Shown here piece by piece: positions 16,303 through 24,439 of a stretch of DNA of 63,609 bases. The stretch comes from SFEL01 sp045603585 (GTDB lineage: Bacteria > Bacillota > Clostridia > Christensenellales > CAG-138), in the NCBI GenBank assembly GCA_045603585.1, contig JAZUMK010000051.1, positions 1-63,609 on the forward strand, written 5' to 3'. The position numbers and the translations under genes are program-made. Each line of letters opens with the position of its first letter. The first letter of the stretch is position 1. The notes below the pieces were generated by a model. That model made no database searches and was not told where the DNA came from. It saw nothing but the letters and a program-made list of their open reading frames with translations.

Positions 16303-17079
16303 GTGGCAAAGATAATTGCGATAGCAAATCAGAAGGGTGGCGTAGGCAAGACCACCACCACCGTAAACCTGGCAGCATGCGTAGCCCAGATGGGAAAAAG
16401 GGTGCTGGTAGTGGATATTGACCCTCAGGGCAACAGCACCAGCGGCCTTGGCATAGACAAGGACAACACCGCCCACAGCGTATATGACGTGCTCATCAAC
16501 GACCTGCCCGCAAAGGAAGCAATGGAAAAGAGCGCCGTTGAGGGGCTTTATATGCTTACCGCCCGCAAGGAGCTTTCCGGCGCCGAGGTGGAGCTGGTAA
16601 ATGCACTGGCAAGGGAAACCGTTCTCAAGCGCGCCCTTGAAGAAGTTCGTCCTGATTTTGACTATATCTTTATCGATTGCCCTCCTTCTCTGGGTCTGCT
16701 CACCATAAACGCACTTACCGCCGCAGATACCCTGCTTGCCCCCATACAGTGCGAGTACTTTGCGCTGGAGGGTCTTTCCGACCTTATGAATACCGTAAAG
16801 CTTGTGCACCAGCGGCTGAATACCACATTGCAGGTGGAAGGTGTTGTGCTTACCATGTTTGACGCACGCACCAACCTTTCCTCCCAGGTGGTAAACGAAG
16901 TAAAGAAGTTCTTTAAAAATAAGGTATACAATACCATAATTCCCCGTTCCGTACGCCTCAGCGAAGCCCCCAGCTTTGGCCTGCCCATCACAATGTATGA
17001 TCCCAAGTGCAGCGGCGCAAGGGCATATGTTGCATTGGCAGAGGAAATGGTAGCAAGAGATGAAGGGAGGGCCATGTAA
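16303..17079 (+). CDS. parA: Chromosome-partitioning ATPase ParA (Soj)
   Basis: A 258-residue Walker ATPase that works with ParB on the nucleoid to separate origins and, in Bacillota, to regulate DnaA. The deviant Walker A motif KGGVGKTT (11-18) and the Walker B IDCPP (about 125-129) are present. It starts with GTG at 16303 after a GGAGG. Its stop overlaps the parB start by one base. Exact parS sites flank it, confirming a chromosomal ParABS system. Confidence 0.96.
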   Translation: MAKIIAIANQKGGVGKTTTTVNLAACVAQMGKRVLVVDIDPQGNSTSGLGIDKDNTAHSVYDVLINDLPAKEAMEKSAVEGLYMLTARKELSGAEVELVNALARETVLKRALEEVRPDFDYIFIDCPPSLGLLTINALTAADTLLAPIQCEYFALEGLSDLMNTVKLVHQRLNTTLQVEGVVLTMFDARTNLSSQVVNEVKKFFKNKVYNTIIPRSVRLSEAPSFGLPITMYDPKCSGARAYVALAEEMVARDEGRAM

Positions 17080-17939
17080 TGGCAATGGGTAAAAAGGGTC
17101 TGGGCAAGGGTCTGGACGCACTGCTTGGCGATTTCAACGAGCCCCAGGCTTCCGGCCTGCAGGAAATAGATATTTATCTCATAGACACAAACGAAGGTCA
17201 GCCCCGCAAAACCTTTGACAAGGAAAAGCTCAGCGAGCTGGCAGAATCCGTAAAGCTTCACGGCGTGGTGCAGCCCATCGTTGTTCGCAAGATAGGGGAG
17301 AGGTACTCCATCATAGCAGGCGAGCGCCGCTATCGCGCGGCCCGCATTGCCGGCCTTGCCACCGTTCCCGTTGTTATACGGGATATGGACGAGATGCAGG
17401 CAAGAGAAGTAGCCCTTATAGAAAACATTCAGCGCGAAAACCTCAATCCAATCGAAGAGGCCGCCGCCATCAAAACCCTGATGGATCTTCACGACCTTAC
17501 TCAGGAAGAGGTATCCAGACGCATTTCCAAGAGCCGTCCTGCCGTATCCAATGCCGTCCGTCTGCTGAGCCTGCCCGAGGAAGTGCAGGATATGCTTAAG
17601 GAAGGCCAGATTCAGGCCGGCCACGCAAGGGCTATTCTTGCCATTCCTGATGACCTTAACCGCACCATAGTGGCCCGCCGCATCGCCCAGTCCGGCGCAT
17701 CTGTCCGCGAGGCGGAAAAAATCGTCAAGGCCGAGCTTAATCCCAGGATGGAACCTGTTACCCCCAGGGCGGAAAAGCGCACCCCCGATCCCGACCTTCG
17801 CGCCGCAGAGGATGCTCTCCGGGAACGCCTTGGTACAAAGGTATCCATTCAGGGCAGCGCCGCAAAGGGCAAGCTGGTGATAGAATACTACACCAAGGAT
17901 CAGCTTTCCGGCTTGTATGATTTGCTTATTAATGAATAA
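17079..17939 (+). CDS. parB: Chromosome-partitioning protein ParB (Spo0J)
   Basis: A 286-residue parS-binding CTP-switch clamp. The N-terminal domain has the GERRYRAAR motif (about 88-96) that binds CTP. The central HTH lies around 125-190 (LTQEEVSRRISKSRPAVSN), and a C-terminal dimerisation domain follows a linker. The ATG at 17079 overlaps the parA stop (TAATG); a second ATG at 17085 is possible. Four candidate binding sites are in the window at 15579, 16138, 16175 and 19652. Confidence 0.96.
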   Translation: MAMGKKGLGKGLDALLGDFNEPQASGLQEIDIYLIDTNEGQPRKTFDKEKLSELAESVKLHGVVQPIVVRKIGERYSIIAGERRYRAARIAGLATVPVVIRDMDEMQAREVALIENIQRENLNPIEEAAAIKTLMDLHDLTQEEVSRRISKSRPAVSNAVRLLSLPEEVQDMLKEGQIQAGHARAILAIPDDLNRTIVARRIAQSGASVREAEKIVKAELNPRMEPVTPRAEKRTPDPDLRAAEDALRERLGTKVSIQGSAAKGKLVIEYYTKDQLSGLYDLLINE

Positions 17940-17940
17940 C

Positions 17941-18138
17941 CTTACTTTTTCTCTTTCTTTTGGCCCGCCCGCAGGCGGGTCTGCGGGGGCGTCTCCCGAC
18001 CCCGCCTTCCTTGACTTTTCGAGAAAAAGTAACAAAAAGAGAAAGAAAAGCAAAATTAAAAATATAGTTTGTCTTTTCTTTTTCTTTTGCTTCTTTTCTC
18101 TTTTCTTTTCTTCATAGAAAAGAAAAAGAAAAGAAGTA
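17941..18138. repeat. Two polypyrimidine/polypurine hairpins (copies 5 and 6)
   Basis: The first (about 17941-18060) has a GC-rich centre with GCCCGCAGGCGGG between C/T and A/G arms. The second (18071-18137) has no GC-rich insert. They fill the gap between parB and the chromate transporter genes. Confidence 0.75.
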
Positions 18139-18160
18139 TTTTATATAGAAAGGAACTACC

Positions 18161-18706
18161 ATGGAATCAAAAAATACATCCTGCTCATCTTTGTTTTCCG
18201 CCTTTTTCCGCATAGGTCTTTTTACCTTCGGCGGCGGATATGCCATGCTGCCCATGCTGGAGCGTGAATGTGTGGAAAAATACGGCTGGACGGACAGGGA
18301 AGAGCTTCTGGATTATTTTGCAATAGGCCAGTGCACCCCCGGCGTTATTGCAGTAAATACCGCAACATTCGTCGGCACAAAGGAGCGCGGCGTATTGGGC
18401 GCTGCCGCAGCGACGGCAGGCGTTGTTTGCCCCAGCCTTATTATCATACTTTTGATCGCGCTGCTGCTTGAAAACTTCGCCCATATTCCCGCCGTTCAGC
18501 ATGCCTTCGGCGGCATCCGCGTTGCCGTTGCCGCATTGATAGCCAATGCAGTTATAAAGCTCATAAGCAAAAATGTAAAATCACCCTTGGCAATAGTCCT
18601 TTGCGTATCTGCCTTTGCCGCCATTACCTTCCTGTCACTTTCTCCCGTACTGGTGGTATTTATCGCAGCTATTGCAGGAATAGCAGCAAAGGCGGTGGCA
18701 AAATGA
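18161..18706 (+). CDS. Chromate transporter, short-chain subunit 1
   Basis: A 181-residue membrane protein of the CHR family. The signature FGGGYAMLPMLE (about 23-34) and the CTPGVIAVNTATFVG stretch are typical of one CHR half-domain. Short-chain CHR proteins are encoded as tandem half-size genes that act together, exporting chromate or a natural anion yet to be settled. Its stop overlaps the next start as ATGA, so the two halves are made together. Confidence 0.9.
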   Translation: MESKNTSCSSLFSAFFRIGLFTFGGGYAMLPMLERECVEKYGWTDREELLDYFAIGQCTPGVIAVNTATFVGTKERGVLGAAAATAGVVCPSLIIILLIALLLENFAHIPAVQHAFGGIRVAVAALIANAVIKLISKNVKSPLAIVLCVSAFAAITFLSLSPVLVVFIAAIAGIAAKAVAK

Positions 18707-19257
18707 TGACCTTGCTTACCCTTTTTATAGAATTCTTCAAAACCGGCCTTTTTGCCGTCGGCGGAGGCCTTGCAACCATACCCTTCCTTACAGAGCTCAC
18801 TTATAAATACGATTGGTTCACCGCCCGGCAGCTTGCGGATATGATAGCCGTTGCGGAATCCACCCCCGGCCCCATAGGCGTAAACACCGCCACCTTCGCC
18901 GGCTTCCGCGCCGCAGGTATCCCCGGCGCATTTATGGCAACCTTCGGCCTTATTCTGCCCAGCTTTCTTATCGTTCTGGCAATAGGCAGAGCATTGCAAA
19001 AATACAAGTCCAATCCCCTTGTGCAGAACGCCTTCTCAGGCCTCAGACCCGCTTCCACCGGCCTTATAGCCGCCGCAGGCTGGTCTGTGCTGAAAACTGC
19101 CCTCAGCGGTACCGATATTCTCGGCGCAGTAAGCCTGCCCTCCGTTATCCTCTTTGCAGCTATAATGATACTCTCCAATACCAAGAAGCTCAGATCCCTG
19201 CACCCCGCCGCCTTCATCGGCATCGCCGCTGTGGTTGGTATCGTGGTTGGGATGTAG
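18703..19257 (+). CDS. Chromate transporter, short-chain subunit 2
   Basis: A 184-residue partner of the preceding gene, with the equivalent motifs AVGGGLATIPFLTEL and ESTPGPIGVNTATFAG. The start at 18703 overlaps the upstream stop by 4 bases; a longer in-frame reading from 18601 would lie within the first gene and is rejected. Together the two halves equal one full-length ChrA. Confidence 0.9.
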   Translation: MMTLLTLFIEFFKTGLFAVGGGLATIPFLTELTYKYDWFTARQLADMIAVAESTPGPIGVNTATFAGFRAAGIPGAFMATFGLILPSFLIVLAIGRALQKYKSNPLVQNAFSGLRPASTGLIAAAGWSVLKTALSGTDILGAVSLPSVILFAAIMILSNTKKLRSLHPAAFIGIAAVVGIVVGM

Positions 19258-19273
19258 GTGGTAGTTTTGTTAT

Positions 19274-19386
19274 CTTCTTTTTCTCTTTCTTTTTGGCCTG
19301 CCCGCAGGCAGGTCGTTGGAGCTGTCGCCCATCTCCAACTTCTTTGTAAAAGACGAAGAAAAAGAAGCAAAAATAGAAAGAAAAAC
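19274..19386. repeat. Long polypyrimidine/polypurine repeat with GC-rich core (copy 7)
   Basis: Nearly identical to 22012-22126: C/T arm, then CCTGCCCGCAGGCAGG, a CGTTGGAGCTGTCGCCC core, then the A/G arm. By eye only about five bases differ over roughly 110. It lies just after the chromate transporter. Confidence 0.8.
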
Positions 19387-19425
19387 TAAATTAAAAAATA
19401 AATAAATCAATATATTTATAATTAA

Positions 19426-19461
19426 GAAAGAAGCTGCTTATAAAAAACAGCTTCTTTTTAA
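19426..19461. terminator. Hairpin with T-run
   Basis: AAGAAGCTG and CAGCTTCTT arms around an A-rich loop, followed by several T in the plus direction; probably the transcription stop of the chr genes. Confidence 0.6.
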
Positions 19462-19491
19462 AATTAACTCTGTTTTAATTCGCTTTCGAGC

Positions 19492-19579
19492 AAAAAATAA
19501 CCGCCCTGTTGCAACAGGACGGTTGACCCGATAAGGGTTAACAAAACCTTGTAAGGCTAACCGCTAATGGTTTGCCCTT
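19492..19579 (-). ncRNA. Candidate small RNA with intrinsic terminator
   Basis: On the minus strand a TATACT box (19591-19586) is followed by about 55 bases with small hairpins (AACC/GGTT, ACCC/GGGT). A strong terminator then follows: CCG-TCCTGTTGCAACAGG-CGG (19524-19499), ending in six T. No coding frame explains it. It lies between the chromate transporter and rlmH beside a parS site. It could instead be the 3' end of the rlmH transcript. Confidence 0.35.
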
Positions 19580-19651
19580 TTATATAGTATAACACATATT
19601 ATCTGAATTAAAAATATTATTATTAATCTAAATTAGAAATAAACCAATAAT

Positions 19652-19667
19652 TGTTTCACGTGAAACA
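19652..19667. promoter_or_regulatory. parS site 3 (exact)
   Basis: TGTTTCACGTGAAACA in an AT-rich stretch, 3.5 kb from the parA-proximal site and 2.8 kb from the DnaA-box cluster. Confidence 0.95.
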
Positions 19668-19668
19668 T

Positions 19669-19701
19669 AAAAGCTTCGTATTCCACGAAGCTTTCTTTTT
19701 A
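19669..19701. terminator. AAGCTTCG hairpin next to parS
   Basis: AAAGCTTCGT-ATTCC-ACGAAGCTTT followed by CTTTTT. Similar AAGCTTCG hairpins occur at 22169-22203 and 22826-22862, on either side of the DnaA-box cluster. Confidence 0.6.
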
Positions 19702-19742
19702 TAATAAAACCAACCTTATTTATCTATTATTTTATCCATTTG

Positions 19743-19854
19743 GCTTTTCTTTTTCTTTTTCTACTTTTAAACAGTGGAAGTTGTGGACGGGAGACGTCCA
19801 CAACGACCTGCCTGCGGGCAGGCCTCTCCTGAAAAGAAAGAGAAAAAGAAGAAT
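19743..19854. repeat. Polypyrimidine/polypurine repeat with GC-rich core (copy 8)
   Basis: Same kind of unit as copy 7 with the core in the other orientation (CCTGCCTGCGGGCAGG near its right side). Directly downstream of rlmH on the minus strand. Confidence 0.75.
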
Positions 19855-19860
19855 ACATAA

Positions 19861-20340
19861 CTACTTATGATAAGGCTCATTTCTCATTATCTTAAACGCC
19901 CGGTATATCTGCTCCAGCAGCATTATTCTGAATATCTGATGTGAAAACGTCGGCTTGCCGAAGGATATCCTTTTATCCGCCCTTTTAAGCACCTCATCCG
20001 AAAGGCCAAGTGAGCCGCCTATAACAAAGCTTATCCTGCTTTTGCCGCCATTCATGACCTCTTCCATCAATTCCGAAAGCTCCGGGGATGTCACCTCCTT
20101 GCCTTTCAGATCCATGGCAATTATGTATTCCCCCTGAACCGTCTTTTCCAGCAGCCTTTTTCCCTCCGCATCCTTAACCTGTTCCATCAATGCGGTGGAA
20201 AGCTGTTCCGGTGCTTTTTCGTCGTTAACTTCTATTATGTCCATATCCGCATATCTGGATATACGCTTTTTAAACTCCGCGCAGGCATCGGCATAAAATT
20301 TCTCCTTAAGCTTTCCCACGCACAATACATTTACCCTCAT
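19861..20340 (-). CDS. rlmH: 23S rRNA pseudouridine-1915 N3-methyltransferase
   Basis: A 159-residue SPOUT methyltransferase acting on helix 69 of the 70S ribosome. The SAM-binding knot region is visible as FVIGGSLGLS (about 105-114), and the C-terminal HQIFRIMLLEQIYRAFKI...YHK is diagnostic. It starts one base inside the stop of walJ (TAATG). The pair rlmH-walJ is commonly near the origin in Bacillota. Confidence 0.97.
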   Translation of the reverse strand: MRVNVLCVGKLKEKFYADACAEFKKRISRYADMDIIEVNDEKAPEQLSTALMEQVKDAEGKRLLEKTVQGEYIIAMDLKGKEVTSPELSELMEEVMNGGKSRISFVIGGSLGLSDEVLKRADKRISFGKPTFSHQIFRIMLLEQIYRAFKIMRNEPYHK

Positions 20341-21134
20341 TAATCCTCCTTGACTTCAAACCGCCCCGTAACGCAGTCCCTGTGGGCAACCCATAAATTA
20401 AATTCATTCCTTGGGATCTGCTCCTTATCAAACTCTGCACGAACCGTCTCCAGGGCCAGCTGTTCAAAGTTATTCTCCCGGCTCAGATGCCCCAGCACAG
20501 CCCCTTTTACTCCGCTTCTGTACAACCTGCATAATGCCCTTCCGCAGTTCTCGTTTGAAAGATGCCCCTTGTCGGAAAGTATTCTCCTTTTAAGAGGATA
20601 AGGATACCTTGAAGATGAAACCAGCTCAGGATCGTGATTTGCCTCTATTAAAATAAGATCGCTGCCCTCTGCAAAGCCGTATAATTTTTCGGTCATTTGG
20701 CCGATATCAGTCATAACGGTTATCTTTTTTCCATGATAAAATAAGCAGTATCCAACGGATTCCGCCGCATCATGTGGGGTAGGGAAGGGAATAACGTTGA
20801 TTTCACCTATAAAAAAGTCCCGTCCCGTTTCAAATTCCCGCCTGCAGTTCAGCGGAATATTTCCCAGGCTATTTTCCATGGCCATCCATGTTGCGCTGTT
20901 TGCATACACTGGTATCTTATATTTCCTGGCCAATACTCCCGCTCCGGCGATATGATCCGAATGCTCATGGGTTATCATCAAAGCGTTTATATGCTTTAAC
21001 GAAATGCCAAATCCATTCAGCGCTTCTTCAATTGCCTTTGCGGGTTTTCCCGCGTCTATCAGCAGCCTTGTGCTTCCCGCTTCTATCAGTATAGAATTTC
21101 CGGAAGAGCCGCTGAACAGTGGCGCCATATACAT
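20340..21134 (-). CDS. walJ: Metallo-beta-lactamase-fold hydrolase WalJ (YycJ)
   Basis: A 264-residue exonuclease-like metallo-hydrolase. The first metal motif THEHSDH (His56, His58, Asp60, His61) and an early SGSSGNS stretch define the YycJ/WalJ group. It is linked to coordination of replication and cell-wall signalling in Bacillota, but the walKR genes are not in this window. Translationally coupled to rlmH. Confidence 0.92.
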   Translation of the reverse strand: MYMAPLFSGSSGNSILIEAGSTRLLIDAGKPAKAIEEALNGFGISLKHINALMITHEHSDHIAGAGVLARKYKIPVYANSATWMAMENSLGNIPLNCRREFETGRDFFIGEINVIPFPTPHDAAESVGYCLFYHGKKITVMTDIGQMTEKLYGFAEGSDLILIEANHDPELVSSSRYPYPLKRRILSDKGHLSNENCGRALCRLYRSGVKGAVLGHLSRENNFEQLALETVRAEFDKEQIPRNEFNLWVAHRDCVTGRFEVKED

Positions 21135-21163
21135 TGACGGCTCCTCCTTTCAGCTTATTTGAA

Positions 21164-21442
21164 TTAAGCGTTTTCTGCTTCCTTTTGCTTTTCTATCCTT
21201 CTGTTTCTGAACCACAGACAAAGGTCAATGCTCACCATGATGGTATTTAGAATATAAAGGTACATCACCGCATCTCTGCTGTGGAGAATTTTATGGGTGA
21301 TGCCGCAAAGATAGCCTATTATTACCACCGCCGAAAACACCCAGCTTTTGCCGCCGGTGCTGCGGCTTTTGTATGCTTTATAAATTGATACAGGCCATGC
21401 CGCGCCAAATGAAAGCAGCATTCCCGCTTCAAATATACTCAT
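21164..21442 (-). CDS. Small three-helix membrane protein (PQ-loop/SemiSWEET-like)
   Basis: About 92 residues with three hydrophobic segments (roughly 6-22, 38-55 and 62-80) and a charged C-terminal tail, the size and layout of a SemiSWEET/PQ-loop half transporter. The WPVSIYKAYKSRSTGGKS loop after helix 1 resembles the PQ-loop region but lacks the PQ pair, so the family is tentative. The start at 21442 follows a GGAGG with proper spacing; an ATG five codons earlier overlaps that site. It lies 30 bases upstream of walJ. Confidence 0.7.
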   Translation of the reverse strand: MSIFEAGMLLSFGAAWPVSIYKAYKSRSTGGKSWVFSAVVIIGYLCGITHKILHSRDAVMYLYILNTIMVSIDLCLWFRNRRIEKQKEAENA

Positions 21443-21607
21443 TCCTTCATCCTCCATACTTCTTCAATTTTATATTATAGCAAACCCATTCAAAATTTCC
21501 ACCATATATTGTTATACTATACTTATATGATCAAAACATATGGTATTTTTCCTTGTTTTAATGTACAATATTTATCAATATATCAACGTTAAAAGGTGGA
21601 TAACTTT

Positions 21608-21997
21608 ATGATGAATGTCGGTCTTACAAATCGCATGGAAATAATGGTGGACAAAACAAATGTTGCCGGTGCAGTGGGCAGCGGTTCCATTGATGTATTT
21701 GCCACTCCCCAGATGATCAACCTTATGGAAAAATGCTGCAGCTTTTCCGTTGCCCCTTATATGGAGCAGGGCTTTACCACCGTCGGCACCATTGTCAACG
21801 TTTCTCACCTCAGCGCAACTCCCATCGGCATGAAGGTTTGGTGCGAAAGCACCCTCACTCAGATAGACGGCAAAAAGCTGGTGTTTGATGTAAAGGCCTA
21901 CGACGAAAAGGGCATCATCGGCGAAGGCACCCACGAACGCTTCATCATCAACATAGAAAAATTCATGGCCCGTACGCTGAAAAAGCTGGAGGGGTAG
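21608..21997 (+). CDS. Hotdog-fold thioesterase (FlK-like)
   Basis: A 129-residue single hotdog domain. The central HLSATPIGMKVWCESTLTQIDG and the C-terminal DEKGIIGEGTHERFII fit the fluoroacetyl-CoA-thioesterase-like subgroup; in this subgroup the Gly-Glu-Gly-Thr-His-Glu stretch forms part of the acyl-CoA active site. The natural substrate is unknown and fluoroacetyl-CoA is unlikely in this setting. The start at 21608 follows AAAGGTGG; a GTG at 21596 lies within that site. Confidence 0.85.
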   Translation: MMNVGLTNRMEIMVDKTNVAGAVGSGSIDVFATPQMINLMEKCCSFSVAPYMEQGFTTVGTIVNVSHLSATPIGMKVWCESTLTQIDGKKLVFDVKAYDEKGIIGEGTHERFIINIEKFMARTLKKLEG

Positions 21998-22011
21998 ATT
22001 TCTTTTCTTAT

Positions 22012-22126
22012 CTTCTTTTTCTCTTTCTTTTTGGCCTGCCCGCAGGCAGGTCGTTGGAGCTGTCGCCCAGCTCCAACTTCTTTGTGAAATACGAAGAAAA
22101 AGAAGCAAAAAGAGAAAGAAAAACTA
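22012..22126. repeat. Long polypyrimidine/polypurine repeat with GC-rich core (copy 9)
   Basis: Near-duplicate of 19274-19386, immediately after the thioesterase gene. Confidence 0.8.
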
Positions 22127-22479
22127 ATTGGATATAATAATAGATAAATAAGGTTGATTTTATTATAAAAAGAAAGCTTCGTGGTTAACGGAGCTTTTCT
22201 TACTTTTTTGGTTTCATTATTGGTTTGCTAATCATTTGACCTGTTCATTGCATATTGTCAGCTTTTCGCTTCGCCGGCCGCTCGGCCCCTATCGTTATTA
22301 TTATGTATATGTATAGTAGTAGGTAGCCGTAGGGCCGTTGAAAATATGGAAAACCCTGAAAAACCCAGATATTGCCTTATAAAACCAATGTTGGAAACAT
22401 GTTGGATATCCATTGAAAAAGCGCCGCCTTTTCAACCTTATCAACGGCATGGATTTATCAACACATGTATCAACATAGC

Positions 22480-22488
22480 TTATCCACA
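22480..22488 (+). promoter_or_regulatory. DnaA box (consensus)
   Basis: TTATCCACA, exact consensus; last of four closely spaced boxes. Confidence 0.7.
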
Positions 22489-22585
22489 TTTTGTGAATTA
22501 TTCCATGCACTTTTTGATGCCTTTACTGCATGCTTTTGTGCGTCAAAAAACAAACAACATTTTTCAAATATCTTTTCAACATGGG

Positions 22586-22594
22586 TTATCCACA
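22586..22594 (+). promoter_or_regulatory. DnaA box (consensus)
   Basis: TTATCCACA, exact consensus, 106 bases after the other exact box and within a repeated context. Confidence 0.7.
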
Positions 22595-22683
22595 TTTTGT
22601 TGGTTAATCCATGCATCCATTTTGCATTTATAATGCATTATAATAAAAGTGAAAGTTACAGCTAATATTGAATAGGGAATAGG

Positions 22684-22770
22684 TATATTTATCTATACCC
22701 ACCCGCCGCCCATTCAATGTAGCTTTTACTGACGAAAAAGCATATGGGTCTATCGAAAGTATGTCATCAG
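22684..22770. repeat. Partial MITE-like palindrome
   Basis: Begins with TATCTATACCCACCCGCCGCCC and an AATGTAGCTTTT arm as in the full copies near 24598 and 56336, then diverges. Confidence 0.6.
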
Positions 22771-22825
22771 GATCTATTCTGAAGAAATTCGCTGCAATTC
22801 GTTTTTTCTGTTTAAATATAATTAA

Positions 22826-22967
22826 AGAAGAAAAGCTCCGCATCATACGAAGCTTTCTTTAATGAACCAAACCAATATAAATATATATTTTTTATATTTA
22901 GCTTTTCTTTCTCTTTTTGCTTCTTTTTCTTCTTTCTTTTCCCTTGAAAAGAAAGAGAAAAAGAAGA
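22826..22967. repeat. AAGCTTCG hairpin and polypyrimidine/polypurine hairpin (copy 10)
   Basis: First a hairpin AAGAAAAGCTCCG/CGAAGCTTTCTTT (22826-22862), then a C/T and A/G palindrome (22903-22967) directly downstream of mnmE on the minus strand. Confidence 0.7.
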
Positions 22968-22979
22968 TTATATCTCCCT

Positions 22980-24296
22980 CTACTTTCCCACACAGAACTT
23001 GCTGAATATCCTGTCGATAACGGAATCGTCGGCTTCGGCGCCGGTGATCTCACCAAGGGCCAGCAGGCAGCTGCGAAGGTCAGTGGCTATGCAGTCGGCT
23101 TCGGCTGCATCCAGCGAGGAGCAAAGTGCATCGGATGCATTCTTCAATGCGTCTATGTGGCGAATGTTGGTGACCAGTGCGCTTTCGGTTTCGGGGGCGG
23201 TAATCTGTCCTATATCATCAATAAGCTGAGATATACCTTCGCCTGTTGATGCGCTTACGGTATGAACGGGGAAATTATAGTTGGCTTCTATAAAGCTTAG
23301 TATTTCCCTGCCGTCGGAAATATCGCTCTTGCATATAACGGCAATTTTTTTGACCGGCAGCCTGAACAGCTCAATTTCTTCGTTTGTTATCTCATCGCCG
23401 CCATCAATGGCAATAAGCACAATATCCGCAGAATTGACCGCTTCACGGGCGCGGTTTATGCCGATAGTCTCCGCCTGATTAGAGGATTCACGGAGGCCAG
23501 CGGTATCAAACAGCCTTGCGGTTATACCGTTGATTATGAGAGTACCTTCTATTATATCTCTGGTGGTGCCGGCCTCGGGGGTAACTATCGCCCGCTCTTC
23601 GCCAAGCATTGCGTTGAAAAGGGTGGATTTGCCCGCATTGGGTCTGCCCATTATGGCTATTTTTACGCCTTCGCGTACCATGCGGGAGGATAAGCCGTTT
23701 TCAATAAGCCTGTCCAGCTTTGCCTTTACCTCTGCTATCCGGGAGGGCAGGGGGGAGAAGATATCCTCTTCCAGCTCCTCGGGATAATCTATCGCCGCAT
23801 CCACGCCGCTGAGTAGGTCGGTAACTTCATTCTGAATTTCGCTTATGATTTCATAAAGGCTGCCGTTGAGCTGTTCCAGTGCGGATTTTGCGCCGCGGCC
23901 TGAGGAAGCGCAAACCAGATCCATCACTGCTTCCGCCCGGGTCAGGTCCATTTTTCCGTTCAAAAACGCCCTCTGGGTAAATTCGCCGGGGGCAGCGGGG
24001 CGCAGCCCTGTTTTTGATATTGCTTCCAGCACCTTTTTTGATACTGCGTATCCGCCATGGATAAACAGCTCCGCCATATCCTCGCCGGTATAGCTGTTTG
24101 GCCCTGCAAAGTATACACCCATGCCGTCATCCACAGGGATATCCCCATCCACTATCGCCCCGTGGGACATGTATTTATGCTGTATCTTTCCCCTGAATAC
24201 CTTTTCAAGTGCGGCCTTTGCCTCAGGGCCGGATATGCGTATTACTCCTATGGCTCCGCCCACCGGCGTTGCAAGGGCATAGATGGTATCGTTCAT
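22980..24296 (-). CDS. mnmE: tRNA modification GTPase MnmE
   Basis: A 438-residue enzyme that, with MnmG, installs the cmnm5 group on wobble U34 of certain tRNAs. The N-terminal tetrahydrofolate-binding domain starts MNDTIYALATPVGGAIGVIRISG. The central G domain has GRPNAGKST, a TTRDII switch and DTAGLR. The protein ends in the diagnostic C(V)GK. It is slightly shorter than the usual 450-460. In many Bacillota mnmE is followed by mnmG, rsmG and parAB near oriC; here mnmG and rsmG are missing from the neighbourhood. Confidence 0.97.
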   Translation of the reverse strand: MNDTIYALATPVGGAIGVIRISGPEAKAALEKVFRGKIQHKYMSHGAIVDGDIPVDDGMGVYFAGPNSYTGEDMAELFIHGGYAVSKKVLEAISKTGLRPAAPGEFTQRAFLNGKMDLTRAEAVMDLVCASSGRGAKSALEQLNGSLYEIISEIQNEVTDLLSGVDAAIDYPEELEEDIFSPLPSRIAEVKAKLDRLIENGLSSRMVREGVKIAIMGRPNAGKSTLFNAMLGEERAIVTPEAGTTRDIIEGTLIINGITARLFDTAGLRESSNQAETIGINRAREAVNSADIVLIAIDGGDEITNEEIELFRLPVKKIAVICKSDISDGREILSFIEANYNFPVHTVSASTGEGISQLIDDIGQITAPETESALVTNIRHIDALKNASDALCSSLDAAEADCIATDLRSCLLALGEITGAEADDSVIDRIFSKFCVGK

Positions 24297-24439
24297 GGAT
24301 GTGCTCCTTTGGTGGTATGGGTTTAGTATTACATATTTAATGGCAGTAGTCCATACGTTATGTGGTTTTATGAGGCGATAAAATGGATATTTGTGTTGAT
24401 GTATAAATAAAAGGATGGCAGGGAAGGAGGGCGGGGAAT

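Larger units (their letters stand above)
22430..22660. other. oriC: Candidate replication origin (DnaA-box cluster)
   Basis: Four DnaA-box-like nonamers stand in one direction within 51 bases: TTATCAACG 22438-22446, TTATCAACA 22455-22463, GTATCAACA 22467-22475 and the consensus TTATCCACA 22480-22488. A second consensus TTATCCACA is at 22586-22594. The two consensus boxes lie within an imperfect direct repeat that continues ATTTTGT...TCCATGCA. An AT-rich segment follows (about 22610-22690). No gene is present. Three exact parS sites, mnmE, parAB and rlmH nearby support an origin region, but dnaA is not adjacent and base-composition skew was not computed. Confidence 0.55.

Noticed and set aside
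16662..18053. 463-codon frame on the minus strand opposite parA and parB
   Set aside because: Runs across two well-supported genes and the repeat after them; no ribosome site; composition is that of a shadow frame.
18161..19257. Frameshifted single chromate transporter
   Set aside because: The two halves are natural short-chain CHR genes with a normal 4-base overlap and separate full motifs.
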